Shown here: positions 9,401 through 18,474 of the stretch, piece after piece | How positions within the stretch are numbered: position 1 is the first letter of the stretch | Layout: each line of letters starts with the position of its first letter | NCBI GenBank assembly: GCA_963655255.1 | Contig: CAVKEB010000004.1 | Location: forward strand, 62,001-126,000 | Length of the DNA stretch: 64,000 nucleotides | Direction: 5' to 3' | Source: CAG-791 sp963655255 | Lineage (GTDB): Bacteria > Bacillota > Clostridia > Lachnospirales > Lachnospiraceae | Notes under the pieces: generated by a model | Seen by the model: only the letters and a program-made list of their open reading frames with translations | What the model was told of the DNA's origin: nothing | Databases searched by the model: none | Made by a program: the position numbers and the translations under genes

Positions 9401-12400
9401 GTGTTTTCACCGTATCCGCAAAGAACGGCTGAAAGGAGAACTTCGCCATCGGAGTCATTCCTCTGGTCGAATAAACGGCAATTCCTACGCCGCCACTCTC
9501 CTGTGTCAGCGTCTGCCAGGAAGCAAATTGATTCGCCGCGTCCTCGTAACCAAGATATTGATCCAGTTGGAAAACATATACCTTGTCCGTATCCTTTTTC
9601 TTCAGACCTGTTAAAGCCTTTAAAGCACTCTGAAGACCAGAATCCGCTGAAACTGCCGTGAAAATATTTGTATCCGCATGATTGACCGGAGATGAAACTG
9701 CCCCGCTGTTATCCGCACGTCCAAATGTACTCCACGCACTATTGGTTCCGGAAATCAGAACATACCCGTCTTCCTTCGCTTCCGTATCTTTCTGCGCCAG
9801 CAGTCCATTCTCCGTGCCTGCTCCAGACGACTTCACCTCCTGATACTCCAGCCCATCCGAAGTAGTATATCCATGGAAGTAATACGTTTCATTTACCTTC
9901 TCATAATAAAGCAGCGAATAGCAGCCCGGATCCTCATGAGACCAGTCTCCATACGCAGTCTGTCCCTCCGGCATCGGGTACGGATAGGACACATGATCGG
10001 AATCCCGCTCCATGTATCGGTAATATCCTGCCGTACTGTCTGCCTGTTCCTTTAATCCGTCTATCTTCAGATTGCAAAGTTCCTGATAGGTCAGCCCCTT
10101 CGCCTGATTGGAATAATCAACAAGTTCTCCCTCTGTCACAGAAACCGCATAATCGGTAAGGTAGAAATTATTCTGGCTTGTTTTTCCGCTGCTTTTGGTT
10201 TCATAGAACGGATACCACTTCTCTGCCTTTACATTCCAAAACGCTTCATAACAGCCAGTGACCGCACCGTTATTGATCTTCCGGACAAATCCGCTGGCCT
10301 TTTTTGCATTTTTTATCACGCCAAGTGCATGACAGTTCCGAAGGACGGTATCGTCATTATTCGTTTCTGACGCAAATCCTCCAACATCCCCGTCGGCATC
10401 AATCACCACATTCGCATAACAGTTCTCGACGGTCAGATTGAACTGTGCATTCCCGACAAATCCTGATACATCATTGTCTCCATAGACGGTTCCAGCCACA
10501 TAACAGTTATTGATTTTCTGTCCCCATCCACTTTGTTCCTGTACAAACCCGGCGACACTCTCCGAACTCCTCGTTCCCCCCGGTGCAATTCCAATTGAGA
10601 CATAATCATATGTCCCGTCAGAGGATTCAAATGGTCTGTAATTAGAGACTTGGTTGTTAGAATACAGTGACGGATCTGCATATATGCCGCAGTTTTCTAT
10701 GGATCCTCCATTTGACTGAATAAAGCCATTATTCCAGATGGTTGCGTTTACAATCGTACAGTTTGTAATCTTCGCCGCGTTGGTCGATGTATTAACAAAG
10801 CCATTGCCATAAATGGATGCATTTCTAATATGACAGTCTTCTATTTGACCATCTGACAAGGATTCAACAAACCCCGCCGATGTTCTCTGGTCGTAATTCT
10901 GTCCCTTAGCAAAGCATGCATCGGTAATTGTTATCGTTTGAACCTTCGCATCTTTTCCCGAAATACTCTGAATGAAGTACGGTGCCTTTATATTTGTAAT
11001 CTGAAGATTACAAGTTTTCCCCGCTATGTTATCAATTAACGGATGTCTCAAACCATCCAACACATAGAAATCGTTGTCTAAGTCTCCTGGACGAAGAGTA
11101 CTACGAAAAACTCCACTGCTTCCAATATAATTAAATGACGTCGATTCAGGGTTACTCTGTCCATTGTATGTAAAACTATTTTTACTTGAATCAAACGTAA
11201 TATCCAACTGTTGCTCAATTATATACTGCGATAATCCTTTTTCACGTTTTAAATATCCATCTTGTGAATTCCATCCACCCGTCGCATTGTTTTCAAAATC
11301 CATGAAATATAGTAATTGATCTGCACTGCGAATAATAGCTTGTGGTTGATCTGCGGAATTATCTTTCGCTTTTGAAACCGTTTGCACTCTTCCTTCTTCA
11401 ACAGGTTTTAAAGCATCTGCAAAAAAAGGCGCATATGTAAACGCAGCTACAGATTTATTGTTCTGCCGAAGCACCATGAGCGCGCCAAATTGATTTGCTC
11501 TATTCTTTTCTGGCCAAAACCACCAACAAAAATTCTGAATCTTGGAGACAGAAAGTGTCAAATTGTAAGCCGTATATCCCGCAAATTTGCTATTTTCTCC
11601 TAGGTCATATATCGGAAAAGATGACACCGTATCGCCACAATTCCTGGCCTCATCAATGGATTTCGTCCGGTCTCCAAACCAGAGTTTCAAATTCTCATCT
11701 GCTTTTCCTTTTATCAACAGAAGATATCCGCTTTCCGAAACATATGTATTCTTATCTTTTACAAATCCTTCTGATGTATATGTATGCTTTTCCGAAAGCA
11801 TAGTTTGATGGATTTCCTGATACGTTGCGTTTGCTGCGTCTGTACCACTTTTAAACATATATCCGTGAAAGTATAGCGTTGGTTCACTTTGTTGAGTCGT
11901 CGGATCATAAATTTTCTCATAGTAAATCAAGCCATAGGTGCCTTCTGTGGATTCTTCCGCCGGAATTTCCCAATCGCCAATCTGCGCATATTTGCTGTTT
12001 TCCGCATCTGCCTCCTCTATCTTTTTCCCGGTATTCGGATCATAGAGCGGCTTCGCATAAGCGGTAGTAAATGTTTTAAATGCGTATTTCTCAGTAATCG
12101 TGCCGTCGAAGTAATAGCTCTTCTGTGCAGGATTCACTCCCTGTTTCAGCGGGCAGTTATTATCGTAATAATCTGCGCCGGTCAGGATCTGCTCCCCGAT
12201 CGTCGGATTCTGGCTGTTCCCATTCAGGGTGCCAACCGAACCGGCAGGAGCGCCCTTCATTCCCTTCAGATAGTAGTTGTTCTGTCCGGAAATTCCGCCG
12301 AGTTTTCCTGCATAGGTTCCATAATCCGGGGTACTCTCCTCTTTCGTTGCAGAAGAAGTCCCTGTTCCGGACACCGCATAAACACGTCCGGTGCAATACG

Positions 12401-15400
12401 TCTGATTTGCCGTCAGATTGTCGGCCTCACCAATCAGACCGCCGGCTTTTGCTCCGGAAGCCTTGTTTACCGCAACCGAGCTGGTGGAATAGGAATTGGT
12501 CAGTTTCAGACTTCCTCCGGTGTATCTGCCGATCAGTCCACCTGCTGCTCCGCTTCCGCTCTCAAGTTGAACGTTATATCTTCCCTGACCTTCTGCACGG
12601 TCAACATATCTGGCCTGCATGGCAGGAGCGTCGCCTGCCTTCTTCTCCGGATTGTCTGCATTCGTTGTTCTGCCGCCGGAATAGCTGTCCGTAACGGTGA
12701 CATTTCCGGAGGCACTGCCAATCAGTCCGCCGGCTCCATCTGTACTGCTGAAACCGCCGGAATTACCGCCATTGCCTTCTGATCTGATATAGAGGGATGC
12801 CATACTGCTGCGGATCGTTGTCGTTGAAGCCTTGGTATCTCCGATCAATCCGCCCGCCGAGCTCCCGGCTTCAATCTGATCCGCCGTACCAGCCCCGGAA
12901 ACTGCCGTTTCCTGAATCGTCAGTTCTGTTACCTGGTTGGTCGCAGAGCCAATCAGACCACCCGCCGTTCCGTTATCTGCCGTCACGCGAATGCCATACT
13001 GATCCTCTTCTTCTGTCTCTTCCTGACCGATTTCACCGGAATCGCCTGTGGCCTTGGATGTCAGGATGTTCGTTTCTTTCAGAGACAGAGAGCCTGCAGA
13101 AACCTGCCCAACCGCACCGCCTGCGGCGAGTTTTCCATTCACTTCCAGCGTATTCAGTGAAAGATTGACATTTTCCACTGCCGTGCCGTTTTTGCCGGAA
13201 TCTGCTCCGATCAAACCGCCTGCATATTGCTCCGAAGCGGTGGCTTTCATGCTCCTTGCCGCAAGATTCAGCTCCTTCAGAGAAACAGCCTGTTTTGTTC
13301 CGGATTGAATCTGGCCAATCACGCCGCCTGCCGCTGCTCCCCCGCTGATCTCCATGGAATCCGCAGAGAATACGAACTGCTGCAGCTCGACCTTTCCTGC
13401 ATCCACAGAGCCGATCAGACCGCCTGCCGTCTGCTTTTCCTTCGTTCCGCAGTCTGCATCTACCGACAGCGTGCCTTCCACGGCAACGGTACTTCTCTTC
13501 GTTTCGTTCGTTTCACTGCTGTTATCAATGGAAACCGCGCCGCTTTTCACCTGTCCGATCAGAATCGCCGCTGTTTCGCCCTCCACGCCAAGAGAAGCCG
13601 TCTTCTTACCGGATGTGGAAGGAGCGACGGTCGCAACTGTCGTATGCTGAATCGTAAATGTCCCGCTGGCGCTCTCTGCTCCGGCATCAATGGATCCGAT
13701 CAGGGCAGACGCAATGCCCTCAGAAGAGAAAATCCGGCATCCCTGCAGTCCATCGGCTATCTCATGATCTTTATCCTGTGAAAGATCCACCTGCGGATTT
13801 GCGGTTCCGTCTGCTGCCGATCCCTCATACCAGCGGACTGCGATGTGGTCAATGCTGCCGCTCTTCGCATCCGCGATCAGGATCGCTGCGGTCGGTGTTT
13901 TCCCGGAATCCGTTTCGCTTCCGGAAGCGGCCCTGCCGGTCACTGCCGCAGTTGCATCTGCAATCACAAGGTCTGAAATCTGCAATCCATCTGCAGCTTC
14001 ATTGATCAATGCCGCCTTCTGCTCTCCCTCGAAGCGGAATGCTGCCAGTATATGGTTATTTCCTTCAAGGTTCTGAATTTCCGTATTGGTAATGCCGTAG
14101 CAGGCTCCCTTGGAGATTTCTGCCACAGCATTTCCAGAACTGCCGTCCTCCATGCCGGTAACATTCGTGCTGCCCGAATGATTCTCCGAGCCTTCGCTGG
14201 CATTTCCCGCACTTGTTCCGGCCGCATACGGATAAATCCGGATATTCTCTTTCTCCTTCGTGTTCTCTGCGCTTTTTCCTTCTGCGCAGTAGCCAAACGG
14301 GCTCTCCATTCCGGTTGCCGAGGCAATGGCAGGGAGGAAAGCTGTCACCGTTTCCTTCTCGTTCTGCTCCTTTGCTGCCTTCTCTGCAGCGGCATCCTCA
14401 TCCCAGAAGAGATTGCGGACCACCGATACCGTATCAATCGTTGCTCCGCTCTTGATCTGTGTAAAATCAACGCCAGAAACTTCCGTGGACAGATTTTCCA
14501 GATGCCTCGGATTGGAGACTGTCACAATTGTCTTGGAAGCTCCGAGTCCAAGGAAGTTTTTCTCCGTTTTCACCGAGTTGAACAGGCTGTTGACGCGAAC
14601 CGTCTGGGAAACATCCTCCCCGCCGTTGTCACTGTGAAGCGTAACCGTGATCTTGATGTCCTCGCCCGGAATAAACTGCGTATTCCCACCATTTTCTCCG
14701 GAAGTCGCCCCTGAAAAGAGGTCTGCAAAATGACCATCCTCCCGGACAATGCTGTCCAGAACGATGGCATAATATTCTGCGTTCACCGATTCGGTTCTCT
14801 GTGTGCCGCCCTCTTCCGCAGAATTTCCCGGAACTACAATTGAAAACTGTTTGGCACTTTTACATGCCAGAACGGATTTGCTGAATGGATCCCCGTCTCC
14901 CAGCGTGTCCGGATCCACCGTTTTTTCCATTGTTGCCTTGCTGGTCTCACCCTCGAAAGTGAGTTTCAGCTGGGTCTGAAAGGTCTTGGCGCCATTCTGT
15001 GCTGAGACATGGCGATAATAATTCTTATCCACGACATACAGAACCAGGGATTCTGCATTGCGCACGGCAACCGCGGGAGCATAGAGGTCTCCTGAATTCT
15101 TCAGTTCGCCCAATGCGCCGCCATAATAGCCGATGATCGTGCGCTTGCCATTCGCATCTTTGTAATCTCTTCTCGCGTCCGGATCCGTGCGGCTGACCTC
15201 CTGTGCGTCCTCCGCTGTAATGTCATGATCTGCATCCGTATAGAAAACGCCGTACACGGTTCCGCTCATGGCGTCATATTCGACATAGAAATGATGTCCG
15301 CGAAGGGTTTCATCAATGGAGCCTTCCGGAAGGATCAGTGAAACAGCTCCCTTCTGCACGGCTTCATCACTTTCTGTCGTGAAGGAATAGAACTTGCGGC

Positions 15401-15719
15401 TGGCCGCGTCCTTGTCAGAAGTTTTATCATATCCGGTCGGTCCGTTCGCCAGTTCCACGCCTCGTGCGGCTCCCGAAGTCGTCCCGCTTGTTTTCTTCAG
15501 GAAGGCATCCCACTGCCCGTTTGCCTCGGCCGCCGTCAGATGATTCTGCGCCGCAATGAAGATTTCCTGCGCGGTCTCATCCATTTCCATGCGTTTCAAA
15601 TTTCGCTGATGTGCGATCACCGCCACAAAGCCAAACCCGCACAGGATCACAATGATTGCCACCGTGATCAGCATCTCCGCCATCGTAAATCCCTTGTCGT
15701 TCTTGTGATATCTTCTCAT
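6438..15719 (-). CDS. Giant prepilin-like surface protein with GLUG-type repeats (3093 aa)
   Basis: The N-terminus MRRYHKNDKG followed by FTMAEMLITVAIIVIL is a type III (prepilin) signal. PilD would cleave after Gly, leaving Phe at +1 and Glu at +5 of the hydrophobic helix. The next several hundred residues resemble clostridial pilin-associated ectodomains. Three large blocks then carry GLUG-like repeats: AGGLIG variants (about 640-1200), then GFV/GFI-NC variants (about 1560-1900 and 2300-2700). Near 2800-2990 lies an InlB/Flg_new-like segment (GWKLLGWLI, MTLAAVWV), followed by about 100 acidic Ala/Asp/Thr/Gly residues. No sortase motif or C-terminal membrane helix is seen, so anchoring by the pilin helix is the likely mode. 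I start at the ATG with GGAGC upstream, not at a TTG 14 codons earlier. Likely a minor pilin or tip adhesin. Confidence 0.85.
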   Translation of the reverse strand: MRRYHKNDKGFTMAEMLITVAIIVILCGFGFVAVIAHQRNLKRMEMDETAQEIFIAAQNHLTAAEANGQWDAFLKKTSGTTSGAARGVELANGPTGYDKTSDKDAASRKFYSFTTESDEAVQKGAVSLILPEGSIDETLRGHHFYVEYDAMSGTVYGVFYTDADHDITAEDAQEVSRTDPDARRDYKDANGKRTIIGYYGGALGELKNSGDLYAPAVAVRNAESLVLYVVDKNYYRHVSAQNGAKTFQTQLKLTFEGETSKATMEKTVDPDTLGDGDPFSKSVLACKSAKQFSIVVPGNSAEEGGTQRTESVNAEYYAIVLDSIVREDGHFADLFSGATSGENGGNTQFIPGEDIKITVTLHSDNGGEDVSQTVRVNSLFNSVKTEKNFLGLGASKTIVTVSNPRHLENLSTEVSGVDFTQIKSGATIDTVSVVRNLFWDEDAAAEKAAKEQNEKETVTAFLPAIASATGMESPFGYCAEGKSAENTKEKENIRIYPYAAGTSAGNASEGSENHSGSTNVTGMEDGSSGNAVAEISKGACYGITNTEIQNLEGNNHILAAFRFEGEQKAALINEAADGLQISDLVIADATAAVTGRAASGSETDSGKTPTAAILIADAKSGSIDHIAVRWYEGSAADGTANPQVDLSQDKDHEIADGLQGCRIFSSEGIASALIGSIDAGAESASGTFTIQHTTVATVAPSTSGKKTASLGVEGETAAILIGQVKSGAVSIDNSSETNETKRSTVAVEGTLSVDADCGTKEKQTAGGLIGSVDAGKVELQQFVFSADSMEISGGAAAGGVIGQIQSGTKQAVSLKELNLAARSMKATASEQYAGGLIGADSGKNGTAVENVNLSLNTLEVNGKLAAGGAVGQVSAGSLSLKETNILTSKATGDSGEIGQEETEEEDQYGIRVTADNGTAGGLIGSATNQVTELTIQETAVSGAGTADQIEAGSSAGGLIGDTKASTTTIRSSMASLYIRSEGNGGNSGGFSSTDGAGGLIGSASGNVTVTDSYSGGRTTNADNPEKKAGDAPAMQARYVDRAEGQGRYNVQLESGSGAAGGLIGRYTGGSLKLTNSYSTSSVAVNKASGAKAGGLIGEADNLTANQTYCTGRVYAVSGTGTSSATKEESTPDYGTYAGKLGGISGQNNYYLKGMKGAPAGSVGTLNGNSQNPTIGEQILTGADYYDNNCPLKQGVNPAQKSYYFDGTITEKYAFKTFTTAYAKPLYDPNTGKKIEEADAENSKYAQIGDWEIPAEESTEGTYGLIYYEKIYDPTTQQSEPTLYFHGYMFKSGTDAANATYQEIHQTMLSEKHTYTSEGFVKDKNTYVSESGYLLLIKGKADENLKLWFGDRTKSIDEARNCGDTVSSFPIYDLGENSKFAGYTAYNLTLSVSKIQNFCWWFWPEKNRANQFGALMVLRQNNKSVAAFTYAPFFADALKPVEEGRVQTVSKAKDNSADQPQAIIRSADQLLYFMDFENNATGGWNSQDGYLKREKGLSQYIIEQQLDITFDSSKNSFTYNGQSNPESTSFNYIGSSGVFRSTLRPGDLDNDFYVLDGLRHPLIDNIAGKTCNLQITNIKAPYFIQSISGKDAKVQTITITDACFAKGQNYDQRTSAGFVESLSDGQIEDCHIRNASIYGNGFVNTSTNAAKITNCTIVNATIWNNGFIQSNGGSIENCGIYADPSLYSNNQVSNYRPFESSDGTYDYVSIGIAPGGTRSSESVAGFVQEQSGWGQKINNCYVAGTVYGDNDVSGFVGNAQFNLTVENCYANVVIDADGDVGGFASETNNDDTVLRNCHALGVIKNAKKASGFVRKINNGAVTGCYEAFWNVKAEKWYPFYETKSSGKTSQNNFYLTDYAVSVTEGELVDYSNQAKGLTYQELCNLKIDGLKEQADSTAGYYRYMERDSDHVSYPYPMPEGQTAYGDWSHEDPGCYSLLYYEKVNETYYFHGYTTSDGLEYQEVKSSGAGTENGLLAQKDTEAKEDGYVLISGTNSAWSTFGRADNSGAVSSPVNHADTNIFTAVSADSGLQSALKALTGLKKKDTDKVYVFQLDQYLGYEDAANQFASWQTLTQESGGVGIAVYSTRGMTPMAKFSFQPFFADTVKTPEVTSGGTSGDKKIAFVATKDGSPEHDYRVRTLRQLKALSDWDGQRLTGVADGGTLKSQFDEDDTKRYSYLSTANENYNTHLKICQDLDINAKDTEVNFDRLDGTYVGRTYNGQAVSLQNIAYDFADVVAPGGAIDSLVIDQANLQGKASTQAQNGEIAHGGQREFVEYNYGTISNITVQNSELGSAGLVYQNGDVPENVLKEIIDSPKQGSPRKDMEPYFQDKGRACQYTTQITYERSSDIHVGTITNCNVINSQVNGTGFIWNNKGGNIKNSKVEGCELGSGAGFVKTNQAIFVQAPKWKKTYEYWYNRWNWTDQTEAVSEDRITKYGWPVEESSSEKISVAVDAVIENCQVVDCKVKGNGFAGENTVNTDGSVGTSSNNSSGAKATISNCQVYGTSDYTDMQIGSASGTSGVKEAAGFVGSNGKGAEVANCSVTGQVSAQKSAAGFVLTNDGAITGSYANTKITCKGQQGAMISGFVLTNTGTIERSHSLGEETYQQSGTGNNGAAGFVVNNQTADGSGSDAVIRNCYAAIWQLTNLQGISYVPFGSKGSGADAGTYQNCYAMKMSSENGYSGTYSASTAPTGVTYVSGDALKEQCGFDLGDAAADGKTVAYQAELKSERYPFPCGSGITNYGDWKLTDGVSEEAHTITLNAGNKAVFTEDLVRALSMDTAVQAASVNDASTDGTSSQGGVLQDTIPEEERREVQVELGEEETELDLTAFTPVRKGWKLLGWLITSPSNLSASEKKTTVSDIVTKINKISDGDVDGNADAANTDDVTGTGDSENASEGSGQSRTKTSGSSKAVYELETGTKSYHYAPDAVITVTEDMTLAAVWVPDEDTIAKVKDGTLRMDENGNILDEDADADSADTAGTGSSDQDDTALTEDTAQTAGTAQTGDAAGTEDSATDGTTETDQADQGNSDSSDAGETQDSAGTEQTADNAGTDAAESGETGQSDASGNAGSSEASTEAATYSTEDAEPVKDQEI

Positions 15720-15780
15720 CTGACGCTCCGTGATGTTGTAATCCGGCTCTTCTCTCCCCAATCGAGCCGAAGTTTGTAAC

Positions 15781-16419
15781 TTATTTCAATTTGTTGTGCA
15801 CACAGACCGTTGCTTTCTCAACAATCTGATCCGATTTTTTGCTGTTTTTTATCTGGATGATTAACGTAAAATAGCCGCCGTCCCCATTCGACTGCGGCTT
15901 TGTCACAGAAAGTGACTCAATATAGGCATACAGACCCCGCGTCTGTACTTTGTCCGGCAAAAGAGGCGTCTTCCCTCCTTCGTTATCTTTCGGGACAACC
16001 TGAATTCCCTTTTGTGCGTTATCAGAAGCTTCATCCTTACCTGAACCTGGATAGGTTCCGTTCTGATACTGCATCTCGTATCCGCGGTCCCCCGCGTAGA
16101 AAAAGGCATTCGATCCAGTCGGGGTTCCACTTTGAATCAGAGTTACTTCCTGTTGGCTGCTTCCTGAGGTCTGCAGCGCATCGCAGGAGGTCACCGAGGA
16201 TAAATCTTCCGTCACTGCACTGACGGTCGTTGCCAGAAGCGTCTGCGCATCCGCCCGGAGGCTGATTCTCTGGTAAACGTTTCTCGCAGCAACAATTCCC
16301 CCCGCCATTGCCATCGTCACGAGCCCGATCAGGACCACCGTCATCAGGGTCTCCGACAGGGTGAAACCGTTTGTATTATGAAGTTTTCTCCGCATTTCCC
16401 GGATCAGCCTCTTGTTCAT
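15781..16419 (-). CDS. Prepilin-like protein with canonical cleavage site
   Basis: The 212-residue protein starts MNKRLIREMRRK and carries NTNG followed by FTLSETLMTVVLIGLVTMAM. This is a classic prepilin peptidase site with Phe +1 and Glu +5, followed by a hydrophobic helix. The rest is a small hydrophilic domain of about 170 residues, without recognisable subfamily features. The chosen ATG has AGGA and GGGAG upstream; a start 25 codons earlier lacks a ribosome site. It sits between two atypical pseudopilins and the giant protein, as minor pilin genes do. Which subunit (PilV/W/X-like) it represents cannot be told from sequence alone. Confidence 0.8.
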   Translation of the reverse strand: MNKRLIREMRRKLHNTNGFTLSETLMTVVLIGLVTMAMAGGIVAARNVYQRISLRADAQTLLATTVSAVTEDLSSVTSCDALQTSGSSQQEVTLIQSGTPTGSNAFFYAGDRGYEMQYQNGTYPGSGKDEASDNAQKGIQVVPKDNEGGKTPLLPDKVQTRGLYAYIESLSVTKPQSNGDGGYFTLIIQIKNSKKSDQIVEKATVCVHNKLK

Positions 16420-16540
16420 ACAATCCTGCTCCCGAAATTTCTTCTGCGCCGCCGTTTTCGTTATAAAATCGGCAAAATACCTTTTCATACGCATGAGTGA
16501 TTAACTCACGTTTTTGTTCGTATCTCTGTAATCCGTGTAA

Positions 16541-16927
16541 TTATTTTTTCTTACAATATTTTACCGTCTCAATTTCACCGCTTTTGTTCCTGATGATCGT
16601 CATCGTGACATCCAGTCTGCTTCCTGCCGCCATACTGTCCTCGGAACTGCCCCAGAGTTTCACATGTCCGTCCTGCTTATCACTCGTGTAGCTGTTCGTG
16701 TCGCCGGACGCATTTTTTTCTATATCACTTTTATTCGACTCGATAAAATTTCTCTGATCCAGATAGGACGCATAGGCCTCTTCCGACCTGGTTACGATCC
16801 GGGTTGCCGCAGATGTCATGGCGGCCAGCATCAGGGCAGCCAGTGCCACAATCAGCATCGCCGCGAGCGCTTCTCCGATGGATTCCCCTCGCTCGGAGTG
16901 AATTTTCTTCTTCAGGTTCATTTTCAT
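16541..16927 (-). CDS. Small pseudopilin-like protein with atypical signal
   Basis: This 128-residue protein has a basic N-terminus (MKMNLKKKIHSERG) followed by ESIGEALAAMLIVALAALML. Cleavage after Gly would put Glu at +5, as in pilins, but Glu instead of Phe or Met at +1. The first four bases of the gene overlap the stop codon of the preceding gene (ATGA), implying translational coupling. The remaining 90 residues are soluble and unfamiliar. Position among pilus genes supports a minor pilin role (PilV-like at a guess). Confidence 0.7.
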   Translation of the reverse strand: MKMNLKKKIHSERGESIGEALAAMLIVALAALMLAAMTSAATRIVTRSEEAYASYLDQRNFIESNKSDIEKNASGDTNSYTSDKQDGHVKLWGSSEDSMAAGSRLDVTMTIIRNKSGEIETVKYCKKK

Positions 16928-17820
16928 TCGGAAAGCTCCTGCTCCTCTCCCTCATCAAGCCACTGAATCTCACAGCGGATCATTCGTCTGTTGTTCGCCG
17001 TGCTGCTCTCGTCACTGCCTGCTTCCGGCTTTACGGACTCATAATCCATGGAAAGCGACGGGTACAGAACAAAGCTGTCTGTTGCCGTATAGGCAGACTG
17101 CCATCCCGCCTTTTCGGTTTGCGAGGAAACCTTCGCTGAGAGTTCAACCAGAATGGAGAAGTCCGGGCGCATGGTAAATTCCGCAGCTACTGCGGGACAT
17201 TTTCCGATCTGCTGACCGCTGGTATTCTCCAAGGTCAGGGTTGCCTGCCTTTTCGGATAATGACTCTCTGTGATGCCCGCTTCGGATCCGGAAGGCACCC
17301 ACGAAGAGGTCGTCTCCGTGTCTGTCCTGCCGTTTTGACTGATGGAATTATCGGATCCCGCCACGGCGCTCTGTATTCCGACCTGATCGTCTTTTTCCGG
17401 CCATGACTGCTGAATTTCTCCTTTGTCCCAATAGATCTTATAAAGCTCTTCCGCCATCGACAGCTTCACTTCCTGAAAATCTTCCAGGTTGTTCTTCCCA
17501 TCGCCATTTTTGGGGGTAAAACCTTTTTGATAAACATCGGTTCCTGTGCCGCTCAGAATATCATTTTCGTTCACATACCACGTCGTCTCATCCTCCGGGT
17601 CCGACATCATCGCATCTTCAATCAGACTTCTCGCCGATTCCAGAGCGTAGCGCTGATTGTCTGCGGAGGTGATGCCGCTCATCCGGCCTGCCGAGCTCAT
17701 GGCCGCCGCGATGATGATGGAACCGACTACAGCGCACACAATGAAGAAGAGCAGAGCCGCCGCAAGGGATGCTCCGCTTTCCGATTGGATCTTCTGTCTG
17801 TACTGCTTTCTGATCTTCAT
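16924..17820 (-). CDS. PilX-like minor pilin candidate
   Basis: The 298-residue product starts MKIRKQYRQKIQSESG, then ASLAAALLFFIVCAVVGSII. The layout is that of a type III signal, but +5 is Ala rather than Glu, which in other systems marks minor pilins such as GspK/PilX that initiate assembly. The ectodomain contains AGRMSGITSADNQRYALESARSL, reminiscent of the Q/A-rich helix after the signal in PilX proteins, and is otherwise unrecognised. It overlaps the next gene by 4 bp and follows pilO by 48 bp. It is longer than the neighbouring pseudopilins. Confidence 0.65.
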   Translation of the reverse strand: MKIRKQYRQKIQSESGASLAAALLFFIVCAVVGSIIIAAAMSSAGRMSGITSADNQRYALESARSLIEDAMMSDPEDETTWYVNENDILSGTGTDVYQKGFTPKNGDGKNNLEDFQEVKLSMAEELYKIYWDKGEIQQSWPEKDDQVGIQSAVAGSDNSISQNGRTDTETTSSWVPSGSEAGITESHYPKRQATLTLENTSGQQIGKCPAVAAEFTMRPDFSILVELSAKVSSQTEKAGWQSAYTATDSFVLYPSLSMDYESVKPEAGSDESSTANNRRMIRCEIQWLDEGEEQELSE

Positions 17821-17868
17821 AGCTACCGCTCTTTGTCCGTTTTTCCTGCAAGATCGTGTTGATTTTGA

Positions 17869-18474
17869 TCAGTTCCCGTTGTCCGCATCCTGAAAATCAA
17901 TGCCGTCTGTGGAAGGAGCATTGTACAGGGTCTCATAGAAGGTGACCGTCAGGCTGACCTGCACCGGCCCGTTATTCAGGTTGGCATCCTGACCGTTTCC
18001 GCTGCTTCCTGTCGGCGAAATGCTGATGTCGCGGATGAGGCACCGGTATTCACAGTGGTACAGCGCAGTCAGCATTTCCTTTGCCTTGGCGTAGCTCCCT
18101 GCGGTAAAATTCGCCGAAATATTCCGGCGGACCGTGTTGTCTCCGTCCACCGCCTGCGGTGTCTCGAAGCTCAGATCGAAGGTATCCGCATCGGCAAAAA
18201 TATTGTTGAGCGCGATGATTTCCTGTTTCTGATTGTTGTAGGTTGCAACAATGCCGTCAGCCGCGTTTTTGCCGGACTCGATTTCCTTCTCCATGTTCTG
18301 CATGGAAGCGAGTCGCGCCTGATACGCGGTCAGCTCCGTCTCCAGGATGCTCGTATCGTAATCCGTTCTCGCCTGAATCACGCCCTTATAGACGAACTGG
18401 TAATAGAACAGTCCGATCAGCGCCGCGGTGAGGATGAGCAGAATGATCTCTTCGGATTTTTTCAGGTTTCTCAT
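17869..18474 (-). CDS. pilO: PilO-like alignment-complex protein
   Basis: The 201-residue protein has one N-terminal membrane helix (IILLILTAALIGLFYYQFVY, about 9-28). A coiled-coil stretch follows (ELTAYQARLASMQNMEKEIE), then a ferredoxin-like C-terminal region with LTALYHCEYRCLIRDISI and SLTVTFYE. This is the architecture of PilO, which pairs with PilN in the inner-membrane alignment complex. Its start codon overlaps the pilN stop (ATGA). Primary sequence is poorly conserved in the family, so the call rests on topology and on position after pilM and pilN. Confidence 0.75.
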   Translation of the reverse strand: MRNLKKSEEIILLILTAALIGLFYYQFVYKGVIQARTDYDTSILETELTAYQARLASMQNMEKEIESGKNAADGIVATYNNQKQEIIALNNIFADADTFDLSFETPQAVDGDNTVRRNISANFTAGSYAKAKEMLTALYHCEYRCLIRDISISPTGSSGNGQDANLNNGPVQVSLTVTFYETLYNAPSTDGIDFQDADNGN

